Positions 1 through 9,755 of a DNA stretch of 64,000 nucleotides are shown here, piece by piece (positions within the stretch are counted from its first letter, which is position 1; every line of letters begins with the position of its first letter). A model generated the notes under the pieces. The model worked only from the letters and a program-made list of their open reading frames with translations, searched no databases and was not told the DNA's origin. The stretch comes from an uncultured Pelagibacteraceae bacterium (GTDB lineage Bacteria; Pseudomonadota; Alphaproteobacteria; Pelagibacterales; Pelagibacteraceae), in NCBI GenBank assembly GCA_902588315.1, contig CACIOP010000005.1, forward strand, positions 1 to 64,000, in the 5' to 3' direction. A program made the translations under genes and the position numbers.

Positions 1-2
1 CT

Positions 3-254
3 TCAATAGCTGCAAGTGCAATAACCATTTATAAAGGAAAAGAATTTGATGAGTGGAATGGCGAAGCGCTCATTACTTCTTTAAAAGATAAATCATTAAG
101 AAAATTAAACTTTCAAAATTCATCTAACATTCAAGAAACAATTATTTTCAAAGATAAAATTGGAAGAATAAGAGATATACAAGTTCATCCTGTTAATGGA
201 AAAATATATTTTCTTGCGGGAAATAGCTTATGGTTAATGGAGAAAAAAAAATAA
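3..254 (+). CDS. C-terminal fragment of PQQ-dependent sugar (glucose/sorbosone) dehydrogenase-like protein, truncated by window edge
   Basis: Open frame from the window start ending ...GRIRDIQVHPVNGKIYFLAGNSLWLMEKKK*, resembling the C-terminus of the YliI-like beta-propeller family. Confidence 0.6.
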   Translation, partial: SIAASAITIYKGKEFDEWNGEALITSLKDKSLRKLNFQNSSNIQETIIFKDKIGRIRDIQVHPVNGKIYFLAGNSLWLMEKKK

Positions 255-255
255 T

Positions 256-1239
256 ATGAAAGAAAGACCTTATCATCATTTGCCTGATGGTACTTTCAGG
301 AATCCAAAAGGATCCCCGGTAATAATATCTAGGTCAGGAAAATTTTCTTATAGAATTTTCAGTAAATTGAGAAAAAAAGTTGATTTAACTTATCCAAAAG
401 AACATGTTATTGAAAAACAAAAAGTATTAGCTGATTTAGAAAAATATAAAGACAATGATTATATTGCTTGGATAGGTCATGCAACATATCTTATAAAATT
501 AGGTGCAACTACAATTATAACAGATCCTGTATTTTCAAAGAATGCTGGACCACTAATCTTTGGTCCAAAAAGATTTACTAATCCTGCAATAAAATTAAAT
601 GAGATACCTAAAACGGATATATTTTTACTCACTCATAATCATTACGATCATCAGGACATGTCAACAATTAGAAATTTTCCTTTTAAAAGTGCTAAAGTAT
701 TAGCACCACTAAATCTTGGTAAATATTTTAAAGGATATAAAGATGTAAATGAAATGGATTGGTATGATCAAATAATTATAAATGAGGATTTGAAAATTTC
801 TTTACTTCCTGCAGTTCATTGGTCAAAGAGAAGTTTAACAGACACTAATAAAACTTTGTGGGGTAATTTTTTAATAGAACATAAAAATAAAAAAATTTTA
901 TTTGCATGTGACACTGGATATGGGAAAGTCTACAAAGAACTAGGTGAAAAATATGGTCCTATAGATCTGACAATGATTAATATTGGGGCTTATAATTTCA
1001 AACCAATGTTTGATAAAACTATTTATCATACTACACCAGAAGAAGCCCTGAATGTTGCACAAGACCTAAAAAGTAAAAAAGTGTTAGGGATGCATTGGGG
1101 AACGTTTGTTTTGTCATTAGAACCGATTATGGAACCCCCAATTAGATTTAAAAATAGTGCTGAAAAATATGGTTTTAATAGAGAAGATGCAATTATTTTT
1201 AAAATTGGAGAAGTTAGTCCTCTAGATAAATTATTATAG
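256..1239 (+). CDS. MBL-fold metal-dependent hydrolase (NAPE-PLD / RomA-like)
   Basis: WIGHATYLIKLGATTIITDPVFS and LTHNHYDHQD (HxHxDH) motifs. Confidence 0.85.
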   Translation: MKERPYHHLPDGTFRNPKGSPVIISRSGKFSYRIFSKLRKKVDLTYPKEHVIEKQKVLADLEKYKDNDYIAWIGHATYLIKLGATTIITDPVFSKNAGPLIFGPKRFTNPAIKLNEIPKTDIFLLTHNHYDHQDMSTIRNFPFKSAKVLAPLNLGKYFKGYKDVNEMDWYDQIIINEDLKISLLPAVHWSKRSLTDTNKTLWGNFLIEHKNKKILFACDTGYGKVYKELGEKYGPIDLTMINIGAYNFKPMFDKTIYHTTPEEALNVAQDLKSKKVLGMHWGTFVLSLEPIMEPPIRFKNSAEKYGFNREDAIIFKIGEVSPLDKLL

Positions 1240-2160
1240 AGTTAAATACTTAATAGCAAAAAATATAGTCCCTATAGAAGCAATAGTAGAGACAAAAATT
1301 GCTTTAATTATATTTTCGGGACTTACATTATAAGCGGCACATAAAACTATAGAAGTAACTCCACAAGGCGCAACACTCACAAAGAAAGCACCTGGTATTT
1401 CAGCTGGCAATCCTGCATTAAAAAACACTAATCCAATTAACAATAAAATTATTGGGGAAATAACTAATTTTAAAACTGAAATAGATACGGATAATTTGTT
1501 AATTACATTTTTAGTATAAAATGAAAGAGTTATGCCAATTGCAAACAATCCAACTGGAGAAACACATGCTGCAAGTTTAGACAAAGTGTATTCAATCGGT
1601 GTTTGATCAATATTAAAATTTAATAATAAAAATAATAGACCTATAATTATTGAAAGTATAAATGGGTTTAAAAATAAATTTTTAATAAAATTAAATAAAT
1701 TTACATTTTTTTTTGTAGAAAATTCGAGAAAAAAAGCAATTACAGATAATAAAATTATCCCATCCATTAATATGATACTTGCAACTTGTGTAATTACATT
1801 TTGTTGAAAATAAATTTCTGTTATTGGTAAGAGCAAAGTTACATGGTTTGATAATGCAACTGTTAAAGCCCAAATAATTGACTCTGGGATTGATCTTTTA
1901 AAATATTTTGAAGTAATTAAGTAGGCGATAATTCCACATATCGACTGCATAATTAAATAAGAGAAAATTTGTTTGAAATCTACTTGTCCAATTTCATTTT
2001 GTGCTATTAGCTTAATTATCAATGCCGGAACTGCAATATAGAACAAGAAAAGATTTAAAATTTTAGCATGACTAAGGTCTAAGACCTTCAACTTACCAAA
2101 AACAAAACCTAAAAAAGTAATAAATATAAATGGAGTTAGTCCTAAAAAAATTGTGAACAT
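1234..2160 (-). CDS. AEC-family (auxin efflux carrier-type) transporter
   Basis: About 10 hydrophobic segments, malonate/auxin carrier-like pattern, FFVSVAPCGVTSIVLCAAY C-terminal region. Confidence 0.8.
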   Translation of the reverse strand: MFTIFLGLTPFIFITFLGFVFGKLKVLDLSHAKILNLFLFYIAVPALIIKLIAQNEIGQVDFKQIFSYLIMQSICGIIAYLITSKYFKRSIPESIIWALTVALSNHVTLLLPITEIYFQQNVITQVASIILMDGIILLSVIAFFLEFSTKKNVNLFNFIKNLFLNPFILSIIIGLLFLLLNFNIDQTPIEYTLSKLAACVSPVGLFAIGITLSFYTKNVINKLSVSISVLKLVISPIILLLIGLVFFNAGLPAEIPGAFFVSVAPCGVTSIVLCAAYNVSPENIIKAIFVSTIASIGTIFFAIKYLTL

Positions 2161-2163
2161 AAA

Positions 2164-2955
2164 TTATTTGATTGTTATTCTATGCATTATTCTATTTCCT
2201 TTGAAAGCTGTTGCTTGATGAAGCATAGATCTATTATCCCATATAGCCAATTGATTTTTTTCCCAAGGCAATGAAAATTGAAACTTCTTCTTAATTTGAT
2301 GGTTAAATAAAAATTTTTTTAACTTTTCTTGATTTTTTATCTTTGAGCTAAAACCAACAAAATGTCCTGGACTGCAATAAATAGAATAATTTGTGCTGAT
2401 TTTCCTAATTATTTTATGTGAAGATTTAAGCTCTTTAATTTTTTTTCCTTTTTCTTTTACTCTTTCTTTTGTTGTAACCGAGATTGGACCCTCAGAGGAA
2501 TATTTACCTTTAATATTTTTAAATTTTCTTTTTATTGGACTTGGTAATTCTTTATAAGCAAGATATTGAGAACAAAATTCTGTATTAGCTTTTCCTTTTT
2601 TAGGCACAAGTTTAGAAAGTAACATTGTGTATCTTGGAGGATTTTTTGTATAAATCGAGTCAGTATGAAATTGTTCACCAAAACTTGGTCCTTTGTCAGT
2701 TAATTTTCTTTGCACCACTGTAATTTGAGGAAATTTTTTATTTAAACCTTTCAATCTTGGATAGTTGGCTAAATTTCCAAAATATTTTGCAAACTTAATG
2801 AAAAGTTTAGAAGTTAATTTTTGTCTCTTAAAATATAACATTCCATATTTATTCAGTGCTTTTTTGATTTTTGAAATATCTTTATTTGAAATATCTTTTA
2901 AATTTACAATTATTTCTGCTCCAATATTTTTTTTATTTGGAATTATTTTAAACAT
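2164..2955 (-). CDS. TauD/TfdA family Fe(II)/2-oxoglutarate dioxygenase
   Basis: FHTDSIYTKNPPRYTMLLS (HxD) and IWDNRSMLHQAT motifs. Confidence 0.8.
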   Translation of the reverse strand: MFKIIPNKKNIGAEIIVNLKDISNKDISKIKKALNKYGMLYFKRQKLTSKLFIKFAKYFGNLANYPRLKGLNKKFPQITVVQRKLTDKGPSFGEQFHTDSIYTKNPPRYTMLLSKLVPKKGKANTEFCSQYLAYKELPSPIKRKFKNIKGKYSSEGPISVTTKERVKEKGKKIKELKSSHKIIRKISTNYSIYCSPGHFVGFSSKIKNQEKLKKFLFNHQIKKKFQFSLPWEKNQLAIWDNRSMLHQATAFKGNRIMHRITIK

Positions 2956-3820
2956 TCTTTAGAAAAAACTTTTTTAGGTGATTTATAGTTTGTTTAGGAC
3001 TTTCCTCAGGAATGAAATGATCTGAATTAATTTCTGCACCATAGATTTTTTTATTTGTATATTTTTGCCAAATTTTAATCGAATTAAATTGCTTTCCAAC
3101 TACTCCTTTTTTTCCCCACAAAACTTGGATAGGAATATTTAATTTTTTATTTCTATCTTTTTTATCGTGCTCTAAGTCTATAGTCGCCGAAGCTCTATAA
3201 TCTTCACATGTTGCATGAATTCTTTTATTTTGTTTAAATGCTCTAAAATATTCATCTTCAACTCTTCCAATCGCACGTTTAGATGACCTATTAAACCGAC
3301 TATGTAGCCATCTTTTAGGGTCTGCCATTATCATTTTCTCCGGCAAAGGTGCAGGCTGTATTAAATAAAACCAATGAAAATATCCTTTTGCAAATTTCAT
3401 ATCTGTATGTTCGTACATATCAAGAGTTGGACAAATATCTAATACACTTAAAGCCATAATTTTATTTCTATAATCTCTTGCCATTCTGTGTGCAACTCTT
3501 CCGCCCCTGTCATGTCCAGCAACAAAAAATTTTTTAAAATTTAATTTATTCATCAACTGAACCATATCTTTTGCCATTTCTCTTTTAGAATAATTTTTAT
3601 GATTATTTCCACCAGGCAAAACCAAACTGTCCCCATATCCTCTTAGATCTGCAACTATTACTGTGAAATATTTACTAAGTTCAGGGGCAGTCTTGTGCCA
3701 CATTACATGTGATTGTGGATATCCGTGAAGTAGCAATAATGGAGGACCATTACCTTTAAATCGACAAAATATTTTACCCTTGTCTACCTTAACAAATTTT
3801 TTTTTAAAACCATTAAACAT
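2948..3820 (-). CDS. alpha/beta hydrolase, haloacetate (fluoroacetate) dehalogenase-like
   Basis: LLLHGYPQSHVMWH, AGHDRGGRVAHRMA nucleophile motif, YFHWFYLIQPAPLPE, CEDYRASATIDLEHD, SDHFIPEESP. Confidence 0.8.
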   Translation of the reverse strand: MFNGFKKKFVKVDKGKIFCRFKGNGPPLLLLHGYPQSHVMWHKTAPELSKYFTVIVADLRGYGDSLVLPGGNNHKNYSKREMAKDMVQLMNKLNFKKFFVAGHDRGGRVAHRMARDYRNKIMALSVLDICPTLDMYEHTDMKFAKGYFHWFYLIQPAPLPEKMIMADPKRWLHSRFNRSSKRAIGRVEDEYFRAFKQNKRIHATCEDYRASATIDLEHDKKDRNKKLNIPIQVLWGKKGVVGKQFNSIKIWQKYTNKKIYGAEINSDHFIPEESPKQTINHLKKFFLKNV

Positions 3821-3831
3821 GATTAAACTAT

Positions 3832-4107
3832 TTAGTTATTTAATAGTTTATTTTTTGCCTTTTCAAATTCCTCTTGAGAAATAATTCCTTTTTCTTTTAA
3901 ATCATTCAATTTAGTAAGTTCATCACTTAAATTGCTACTTTGTTCACCAGAAGTCTCGCTTGTCTCTCCGCCCTCACTTTCTGCTTCCTCTTTCTCAGCT
4001 CTATTAGCTTCCTTAGACTTAAAACCATTCATAATTGCCATTCCACCTAAGTATAAAACATAAGCCATAATAGGAATAACCAATCCAAAAAAAATTATTT
4101 TTTCCAT
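3832..4107 (-). CDS. Small membrane protein with C-terminal SHOCT-like domain
   Basis: N-terminal TM segment, LTKLNDLKEKGIISQEEFEKAKNKLL at C-terminus. Confidence 0.75.
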   Translation of the reverse strand: MEKIIFFGLVIPIMAYVLYLGGMAIMNGFKSKEANRAEKEEAESEGGETSETSGEQSSNLSDELTKLNDLKEKGIISQEEFEKAKNKLLNN

Positions 4108-4110
4108 AAT

Positions 4111-4314
4111 TTAATCTTCATCTTCTTCACGCCAGTTTTTTTCATACATTAAATATGCAGCGTATATTACTGATACAGTACCTACAATCATACCATAATC
4201 AAAACCAGTTTGCTTGTCATGCAAATACCAACCTAATTGTGTTGCCCCAATAGGTGGAACTGTAAGAAGCAAAAAAATTATACCAAATCTGTATGGTCGT
4301 TTAGGTTTTTTCAT
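4111..4314 (-). CDS. Small hypothetical membrane protein
   Basis: 67-aa ORF with two hydrophobic segments, in series with neighbours. Confidence 0.5.
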   Translation of the reverse strand: MKKPKRPYRFGIIFLLLTVPPIGATQLGWYLHDKQTGFDYGMIVGTVSVIYAAYLMYEKNWREEDED

Positions 4315-4352
4315 CCTAATAAATTAACAGATTACAGCTTATGGTTTAATTA

Positions 4353-5198
4353 TTAAATTTGCGATCTTTTGAAACAGTCGATCGTATTTTTAAGCAAACA
4401 AGCAATGGTCATTGGACCTACACCGCCTGGAACTGGTGTAAGTGCTTTTGCATTTTTTGAAACTTCATCAAAATGAACATCACCAACTATACCGTTATCA
4501 GTTTTATTTATACCAACATCAATAACAATAGCATCTTTCTTAACCCAATCTCCTTTAACAAGTTCGGGTATACCTACAGCTGCAACAATTATATCTGCCT
4601 CTAAACATTCAGCTTTTAAATCTTTAGTTTTTGAATGTGTTATAGTTACGGTACAATTTTCTTTCAAAAGAAGTTGTGTCATTGGTTTACCATTTAAATT
4701 TGATCTACCCACAACTACAGCTTTTTTACCACTTAAATTAGGTTCAATTTTTTTTATCAACAAATAACATCCAAGCGGAGTACAAGGTATCGAACTTTCA
4801 TAACCAGATGAAAGATTACCTACATTCATTGGATGAAATCCATCTACGTCTTTTGAGGGATCAATAGCTTCTATGACCTTCTGCTTGTCAATATGCTTAG
4901 GTAAAGGAAGTTGAACTAAAATTCCCGAAACAGTTTCATCACTGTTTAGTTCTTGAATTTTTTCTAGAACAGTCTTCTCTTCAACTGAATCTGGATATTT
5001 AATTACTTCAGATTTTAATCCCACCTCATTTGCTGACTTCTCTTTATTTCTTACATAAATCTGACTAGGTGTTAAATCACCAATCAGTATTACTGTTAAA
5101 CCTGGTACTTTATTATGTTTTGATTTTAGCTCTGCAACTTCTTCCTTTAACTTTGCTCTTAATTCTGCCGCTGCTTTTTTTCCATCAATTAAAATCAT
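4353..5198 (-). CDS. folD: Bifunctional methylenetetrahydrofolate dehydrogenase/cyclohydrolase
   Basis: VGRSNLNGKPMTQLLL, DVDGFHPMNVG, TPVPGGVGPMTIACLL. Confidence 0.95.
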   Translation of the reverse strand: MILIDGKKAAAELRAKLKEEVAELKSKHNKVPGLTVILIGDLTPSQIYVRNKEKSANEVGLKSEVIKYPDSVEEKTVLEKIQELNSDETVSGILVQLPLPKHIDKQKVIEAIDPSKDVDGFHPMNVGNLSSGYESSIPCTPLGCYLLIKKIEPNLSGKKAVVVGRSNLNGKPMTQLLLKENCTVTITHSKTKDLKAECLEADIIVAAVGIPELVKGDWVKKDAIVIDVGINKTDNGIVGDVHFDEVSKNAKALTPVPGGVGPMTIACLLKNTIDCFKRSQI

Positions 5199-5207
5199 AT
5201 TTCTCTC

Positions 5208-5498
5208 TTAAAAAATCATTGGTGCAATGTACAGCTTCATACACATTTCGATAAACCAAATCAATAAAAGAAGAATAATTGGAGAAATATCTAGTGAACC
5301 TAAATTTGGTAAAAAACGTCTAATTTTATTCAGAAAAGGCTCAGTTAATTTGTAACTTAACTCTAAAATTGCATACACAAACCTATTTTGAGTATTAAGA
5401 ACGTTAAAAGCTATTAACCAACTTACAATAACATTGGCGATTACAACATAAGAGTACAATTTTAAAATTTGTAAAACTAAATAAAAAATAGCTATCAT
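5208..5498 (-). CDS. YggT family membrane protein
   Basis: Short hydrophobic protein, NRFVYAILELSYKLTEPFLNKIRRFLPNLGSLDISPIILLLLI. Confidence 0.85.
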   Translation of the reverse strand: MIAIFYLVLQILKLYSYVVIANVIVSWLIAFNVLNTQNRFVYAILELSYKLTEPFLNKIRRFLPNLGSLDISPIILLLLIWFIEMCMKLYIAPMIF

Positions 5499-6580
5499 TT
5501 TTTCTCAACATAAATCGACTGACTTGGGAAAGCAAATGAAGCACCGTTTTTTTCAACAATTTCTTTGATCGCAATTGCTAATTTTTCTTTAACATCTAAC
5601 CAATTATTCCAACTTCCTGTTTTTGTAAAGCATCTTACATACATATCTATTGAACTATCAGAAAATTTATCAACTCTTACCGCAACACCAATTGAGGTAT
5701 TATAATCTTCGCTTGAATTAATATGACTTTCGATTTCATCTCTAATTTTTTTTAACTGATCTACCGTAGTGTCATATTGAAGTGTAATAATCCAACTGAT
5801 TAACCAATTTGAAGTTTCACTTACATTTACAACTGCGTTTTCGGCAAATTGAAAATTTGGAATAATAGCAAGAGATTTATCAAACTTTCTAATTGTTGTT
5901 GATCTAAATCCAATCTTTTCTACTACACCTTCAATAATACCCTCGACAGCTATCCAGTCTCCAATTTTAAATCTCTTTTCAACTAAAACTAAAATTCCCG
6001 ATATTAAATTTTTGAATAAATCTTGTGCCCCTAATGCTACAGCAACACCAAACAATCCAAGACCTGCAATGATTGGACCTATTTTAATTCCCCACAATTC
6101 TAAAACTGCTGCTAAACCTAAAATAAAAATTAATATTTTTAACGATTTAATTATCCAGCCAATAAGTTCTCTTGTTAACAATTTGTCTAAACCACTAAGT
6201 ATGTATGAGATTGGTTCTATGATTTGGTGAATTACCCAAAAAATTAAAATAGTGATCAACGTTCTGTTAATTGTATCTACCACTTCCCTTCCTTCTAGTG
6301 AGAAGGTCATGTAGTAACTTGCAATAAAAAATCCTAATACAATTGGTAAAAATCTTGCTGGACCTACAAGTGATTGAACAAAAGTATCATCTAATTTATT
6401 CGTTGTTCTTTTCGAGATAATTTCTAATTTTTTAATAACTAATTTACTTATTAGACCTCTAAAAATTAAAAATAGTAAAAATATTCCAATACCAATTAAG
6501 ATTTGAAAGATATCAACACCAAGAATTCCTTTATTCCATACTGACAAAAATATCTCCGAAAAATTATTAATTAATTCCAT
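5495..6580 (-). CDS. MscS-family mechanosensitive ion channel
   Basis: GLGLFGVAVALGAQDLFKNLISGILVLVEKRFKIGDWI. Confidence 0.9.
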   Translation of the reverse strand: MELINNFSEIFLSVWNKGILGVDIFQILIGIGIFLLFLIFRGLISKLVIKKLEIISKRTTNKLDDTFVQSLVGPARFLPIVLGFFIASYYMTFSLEGREVVDTINRTLITILIFWVIHQIIEPISYILSGLDKLLTRELIGWIIKSLKILIFILGLAAVLELWGIKIGPIIAGLGLFGVAVALGAQDLFKNLISGILVLVEKRFKIGDWIAVEGIIEGVVEKIGFRSTTIRKFDKSLAIIPNFQFAENAVVNVSETSNWLISWIITLQYDTTVDQLKKIRDEIESHINSSEDYNTSIGVAVRVDKFSDSSIDMYVRCFTKTGSWNNWLDVKEKLAIAIKEIVEKNGASFAFPSQSIYVEKK

Positions 6581-6582
6581 TT

Positions 6583-7281
6583 CTAAATTTTATATAACAA
6601 AAACTCTTCTTCTCCAGGATTAAAAAGAAAAATCTTTTTCCATTTGATTTCGTTCAGTATTGACGAGGTTTTTTCGCCTATACACATCAAATTTGTATTC
6701 ATCCATAAATTTTCGGTTTGGTAAATCTTTATGAAATTTAAGAAACTTGACGCACTATTTTGAGAGTAAACATAGACTATATCAGGCATATTTAATTTTA
6801 ATTCATTAACAAATTTCTCATCAAATTTTTGATTATGATCTACTCTGTAATTAATAATTCTTTTTATGTTAAAACCTTCGCTTAATAACTGTTGATCTAA
6901 ATCAACCGATATTGTTTCACCACTAACGTAAAGTAGTTCTTTATTTTTGGATTCATAACTTTGTATAATTAACTCCTTTAAGTTCGTAACATTTCCTTCA
7001 GCCGCAATTGTATTTTGAAAACCAACACTTCTTGCTTTATTTTCTGTAGCATTTCCAACACAAAAGCATTTAATATTTTTATCTAATTTTACTGTATTTA
7101 AAAATTTTACTGCATTTGCACTAGTAAAAACAATTCCACCATATTCAGAAAAGTTAATTTCTTCATAATTAACCTTTTCAATTCTTATTAATGGAAGATG
7201 AGAAACTTGATGTCCTAATGATTGAAATTTTAATATCATTTCAGAACAATCCTGCAGTGGTCTAGTTAATAAAATATGCAT
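6583..7281 (-). CDS. hemD: Uroporphyrinogen-III synthase
   Basis: TRPLQDC start, GIVFTSANAVKF, adjacent to hemC. Confidence 0.85.
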   Translation of the reverse strand: MHILLTRPLQDCSEMILKFQSLGHQVSHLPLIRIEKVNYEEINFSEYGGIVFTSANAVKFLNTVKLDKNIKCFCVGNATENKARSVGFQNTIAAEGNVTNLKELIIQSYESKNKELLYVSGETISVDLDQQLLSEGFNIKRIINYRVDHNQKFDEKFVNELKLNMPDIVYVYSQNSASSFLNFIKIYQTENLWMNTNLMCIGEKTSSILNEIKWKKIFLFNPGEEEFLLYKI

Positions 7282-7282
7282 A

Positions 7283-8200
7283 TTATCTTTTATATGAATT
7301 ATTTGATTTTGTTTTTAAAAGTATTCCAATCTCTTTACCAATTTCTTTAAACTCACTCAAATTACCAACTTTTTTTTCATAAAACCTTTGTTTACCATCT
7401 AAAGAAAAAAGTTCAGCCTCTACCGTAATTTTGTCTCCATCAACCACTGAATGAGCACCAATTGCTGTTTCACAATCTCCATCTAAAACTTTTAAAATAT
7501 TTCTCTCAAGGTGAGCTCTTTTGTGTGTTTCCTCATGATTAATTTTGTTTAAAATAGAAATTGTCTCATCATCATTCTCCCTGCACTGAAGAGCAATTAC
7601 GCCTTGTCCTACACTAGGAATTATTTTTTCAGCTGAAAAAATTTCTGAGATTTCATTTTCAAATTTTAAAAATTTGATACCAGCATAAGACAAAATAATT
7701 GCATCATACATCCCTTCATTCAATTTTCTAATTCTAGTATCTACATTTCCTCTAATTAGTTTACAGTTCAAATCTTGTCTGATTTTTTTTATTTGAAATT
7801 CTCTTCTGTATGATGAGGTACCAACAATTGAGTTTTGATCTAAATCTTTAAGTTTTTTTTTGTTCTTTGTAATTAAAATTTCTCTAGGGTCATTTCTTTT
7901 AAGAAAAGAATCTGTCCTTAATCCTTCTGTTTCATTAGCAGGCATATCTTTCAGTGCATGGACTGCAATATCAATATTTTTTAATTGAAGTTCTTTTTCA
8001 ATATTGCTTGAAAACAAACCTTTGCCACCAAGCTCAGATAATCTTATATCCTGTACTTCGTCACCTTTAGTTGTAATTGATTTAATTAAGATATCTTCAT
8101 TACTAAGATCCGTATTTTCAATAATCTTATCTTTAGCTTGTTGAGCGTAAAGTAAGGCAAGCTTGCTACCCCTAGATCCAATTATTATTTTTTTTCTCAT
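7283..8200 (-). CDS. hemC: Hydroxymethylbilane synthase
   Basis: IIGSRGSKLALLYAQ, HALKDMP, GDCETAIGAH. Confidence 0.95.
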   Translation of the reverse strand: MRKKIIIGSRGSKLALLYAQQAKDKIIENTDLSNEDILIKSITTKGDEVQDIRLSELGGKGLFSSNIEKELQLKNIDIAVHALKDMPANETEGLRTDSFLKRNDPREILITKNKKKLKDLDQNSIVGTSSYRREFQIKKIRQDLNCKLIRGNVDTRIRKLNEGMYDAIILSYAGIKFLKFENEISEIFSAEKIIPSVGQGVIALQCRENDDETISILNKINHEETHKRAHLERNILKVLDGDCETAIGAHSVVDGDKITVEAELFSLDGKQRFYEKKVGNLSEFKEIGKEIGILLKTKSNNSYKR

Positions 8201-8253
8201 AAAAATTATTTCTTACTTGTATAAAGATTGTACAATTATTAAAAACTATTTGA

Positions 8254-9327
8254 ATGAGCAAAAAACCCTTAATTCTTGGAATAGAATCTAGTTGTGATGA
8301 AACAGCAGCTTCTTTAATAACTGAAAATGAAGAGGGATTCCCATTAGTTTTATCCAACATTGTTTCAAGTCAAGTGGAGGTTCATAAGGAGTTTGGCGGT
8401 ATAGTTCCTGAACTAGCAGCACGTTCACACATTGAAAAAATTGATTGGATTGTCAAAAAAGCTATTGACGAAAGTGGAAGAAAAATTGATGATATAGATG
8501 CGGTTGCTTCTACCGCTGGTCCTGGATTAATTGTTTGTTTATCAGTTGGATTAAGTTTTGGTAAAGCTTTCGCAACAGCAATGAATAAACCTTTTATTGC
8601 TGTTAATCATTTAGAAGGACATGCTTTAAGTCCAAAACTAAATACAAATTTAAATTATCCATATTTACTTCTTTTAATTTCAGGTGGACACTCACAATAT
8701 TTAAGCGTTCATAACCTTGGTAAATATAAAAGATTAGGAACAACTATTGATGATGCATTAGGTGAGGCATTTGACAAAACGGCAAAGCTTTTAGGAATAG
8801 AATTTCCAGGAGGACCTCAAATAGAAATTTTAGCTAAAAAAGGTGATCCAGAAAAATATGATTTACCAAAACCAATTTTCAGCAAAGGAGGATGCAATCT
8901 TTCTTTTGCAGGTCTAAAAACTGCTGTATTGAAGATAAGCAAAACAATTAAATCAGAACAAGATAAATATGATCTTGCAGCATCATTTCAAAAAACAATA
9001 GAAGAAATTTTATATAAAAAAACGAAAAATGCTTTTACTGAATTTGAAAAAATAAATGAATTAAATGAAAAAATTTTCGTTACTGCTGGAGGGGTAGCGG
9101 CAAATAAGAAAATTAGGTCTATGTTAATTAATCTATGTGAAGAAAACAATTATAAAAGTATTTTTCCACCTATAGAGTTTTGTGGCGATAATGCAGCAAT
9201 GATTGCAATGGTTGGTTTGGAAAAATTTAAACTAAATAAATTTGATAATTTAGATTATCCAGCAAAACCAAGATGGCCTTTAGATGAAGATGCAGCTTTT
9301 CTAAAAGGTGCTGGAGTTCAATTGTAA
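8254..9327 (+). CDS. tsaD: tRNA N6-threonylcarbamoyladenosine biosynthesis protein TsaD
   Basis: LGIESSCDETAASL, AVNHLEGHALSP, LISGGHSQ. Confidence 0.95.
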   Translation: MSKKPLILGIESSCDETAASLITENEEGFPLVLSNIVSSQVEVHKEFGGIVPELAARSHIEKIDWIVKKAIDESGRKIDDIDAVASTAGPGLIVCLSVGLSFGKAFATAMNKPFIAVNHLEGHALSPKLNTNLNYPYLLLLISGGHSQYLSVHNLGKYKRLGTTIDDALGEAFDKTAKLLGIEFPGGPQIEILAKKGDPEKYDLPKPIFSKGGCNLSFAGLKTAVLKISKTIKSEQDKYDLAASFQKTIEEILYKKTKNAFTEFEKINELNEKIFVTAGGVAANKKIRSMLINLCEENNYKSIFPPIEFCGDNAAMIAMVGLEKFKLNKFDNLDYPAKPRWPLDEDAAFLKGAGVQL

Positions 9328-9740
9328 TGCAATATTGGTTGATGAAATCTGAACCAGATGTTTGGTCAATTGACCAGCAAAAAAAAGCTGGAATTAAAGG
9401 AGCACCTTGGGACGGTGTCAGAAACTATCAAGCTGCAAAAAATTTAAAAAGTATGAGAAAAGGAGATTTATGTTTTTTTTATCATTCAAATATTGGAAAA
9501 GAGATAGTTGGAATAGTAAAAGTTATTAAAGAGTCTTATATTGATAAAACTGACAAAACAGGAAGGTTTGTTGCCGTTACTGTTCAATTTAAGTCTAAAT
9601 TTTTAAAGCCTATAACACTCGAAAGTATAAAAAAAAATAAGGATTTAAGCCATTTAGCTCTTATAAAGCAAAGTAGGCTTTCTGTAATGCCTGTTGATTA
9701 TAAAAGCTGGAAAATTATAAATAACATGAGTAGAATTTAA
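9327..9740 (+). CDS. EVE domain-containing protein
   Basis: MQYWLMKSEPDVWSIDQ, WDGVRNYQAAKNLKSMRKGDLCFFYHSN. Confidence 0.9.
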   Translation: MQYWLMKSEPDVWSIDQQKKAGIKGAPWDGVRNYQAAKNLKSMRKGDLCFFYHSNIGKEIVGIVKVIKESYIDKTDKTGRFVAVTVQFKSKFLKPITLESIKKNKDLSHLALIKQSRLSVMPVDYKSWKIINNMSRI

Positions 9741-9755
9741 ATAAAAAATTAACCT

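Noticed and set aside
8172-8360. 62-aa minus-strand ORF overlapping hemC and tsaD starts
   Set aside because: Overlaps two confident genes; no coding support
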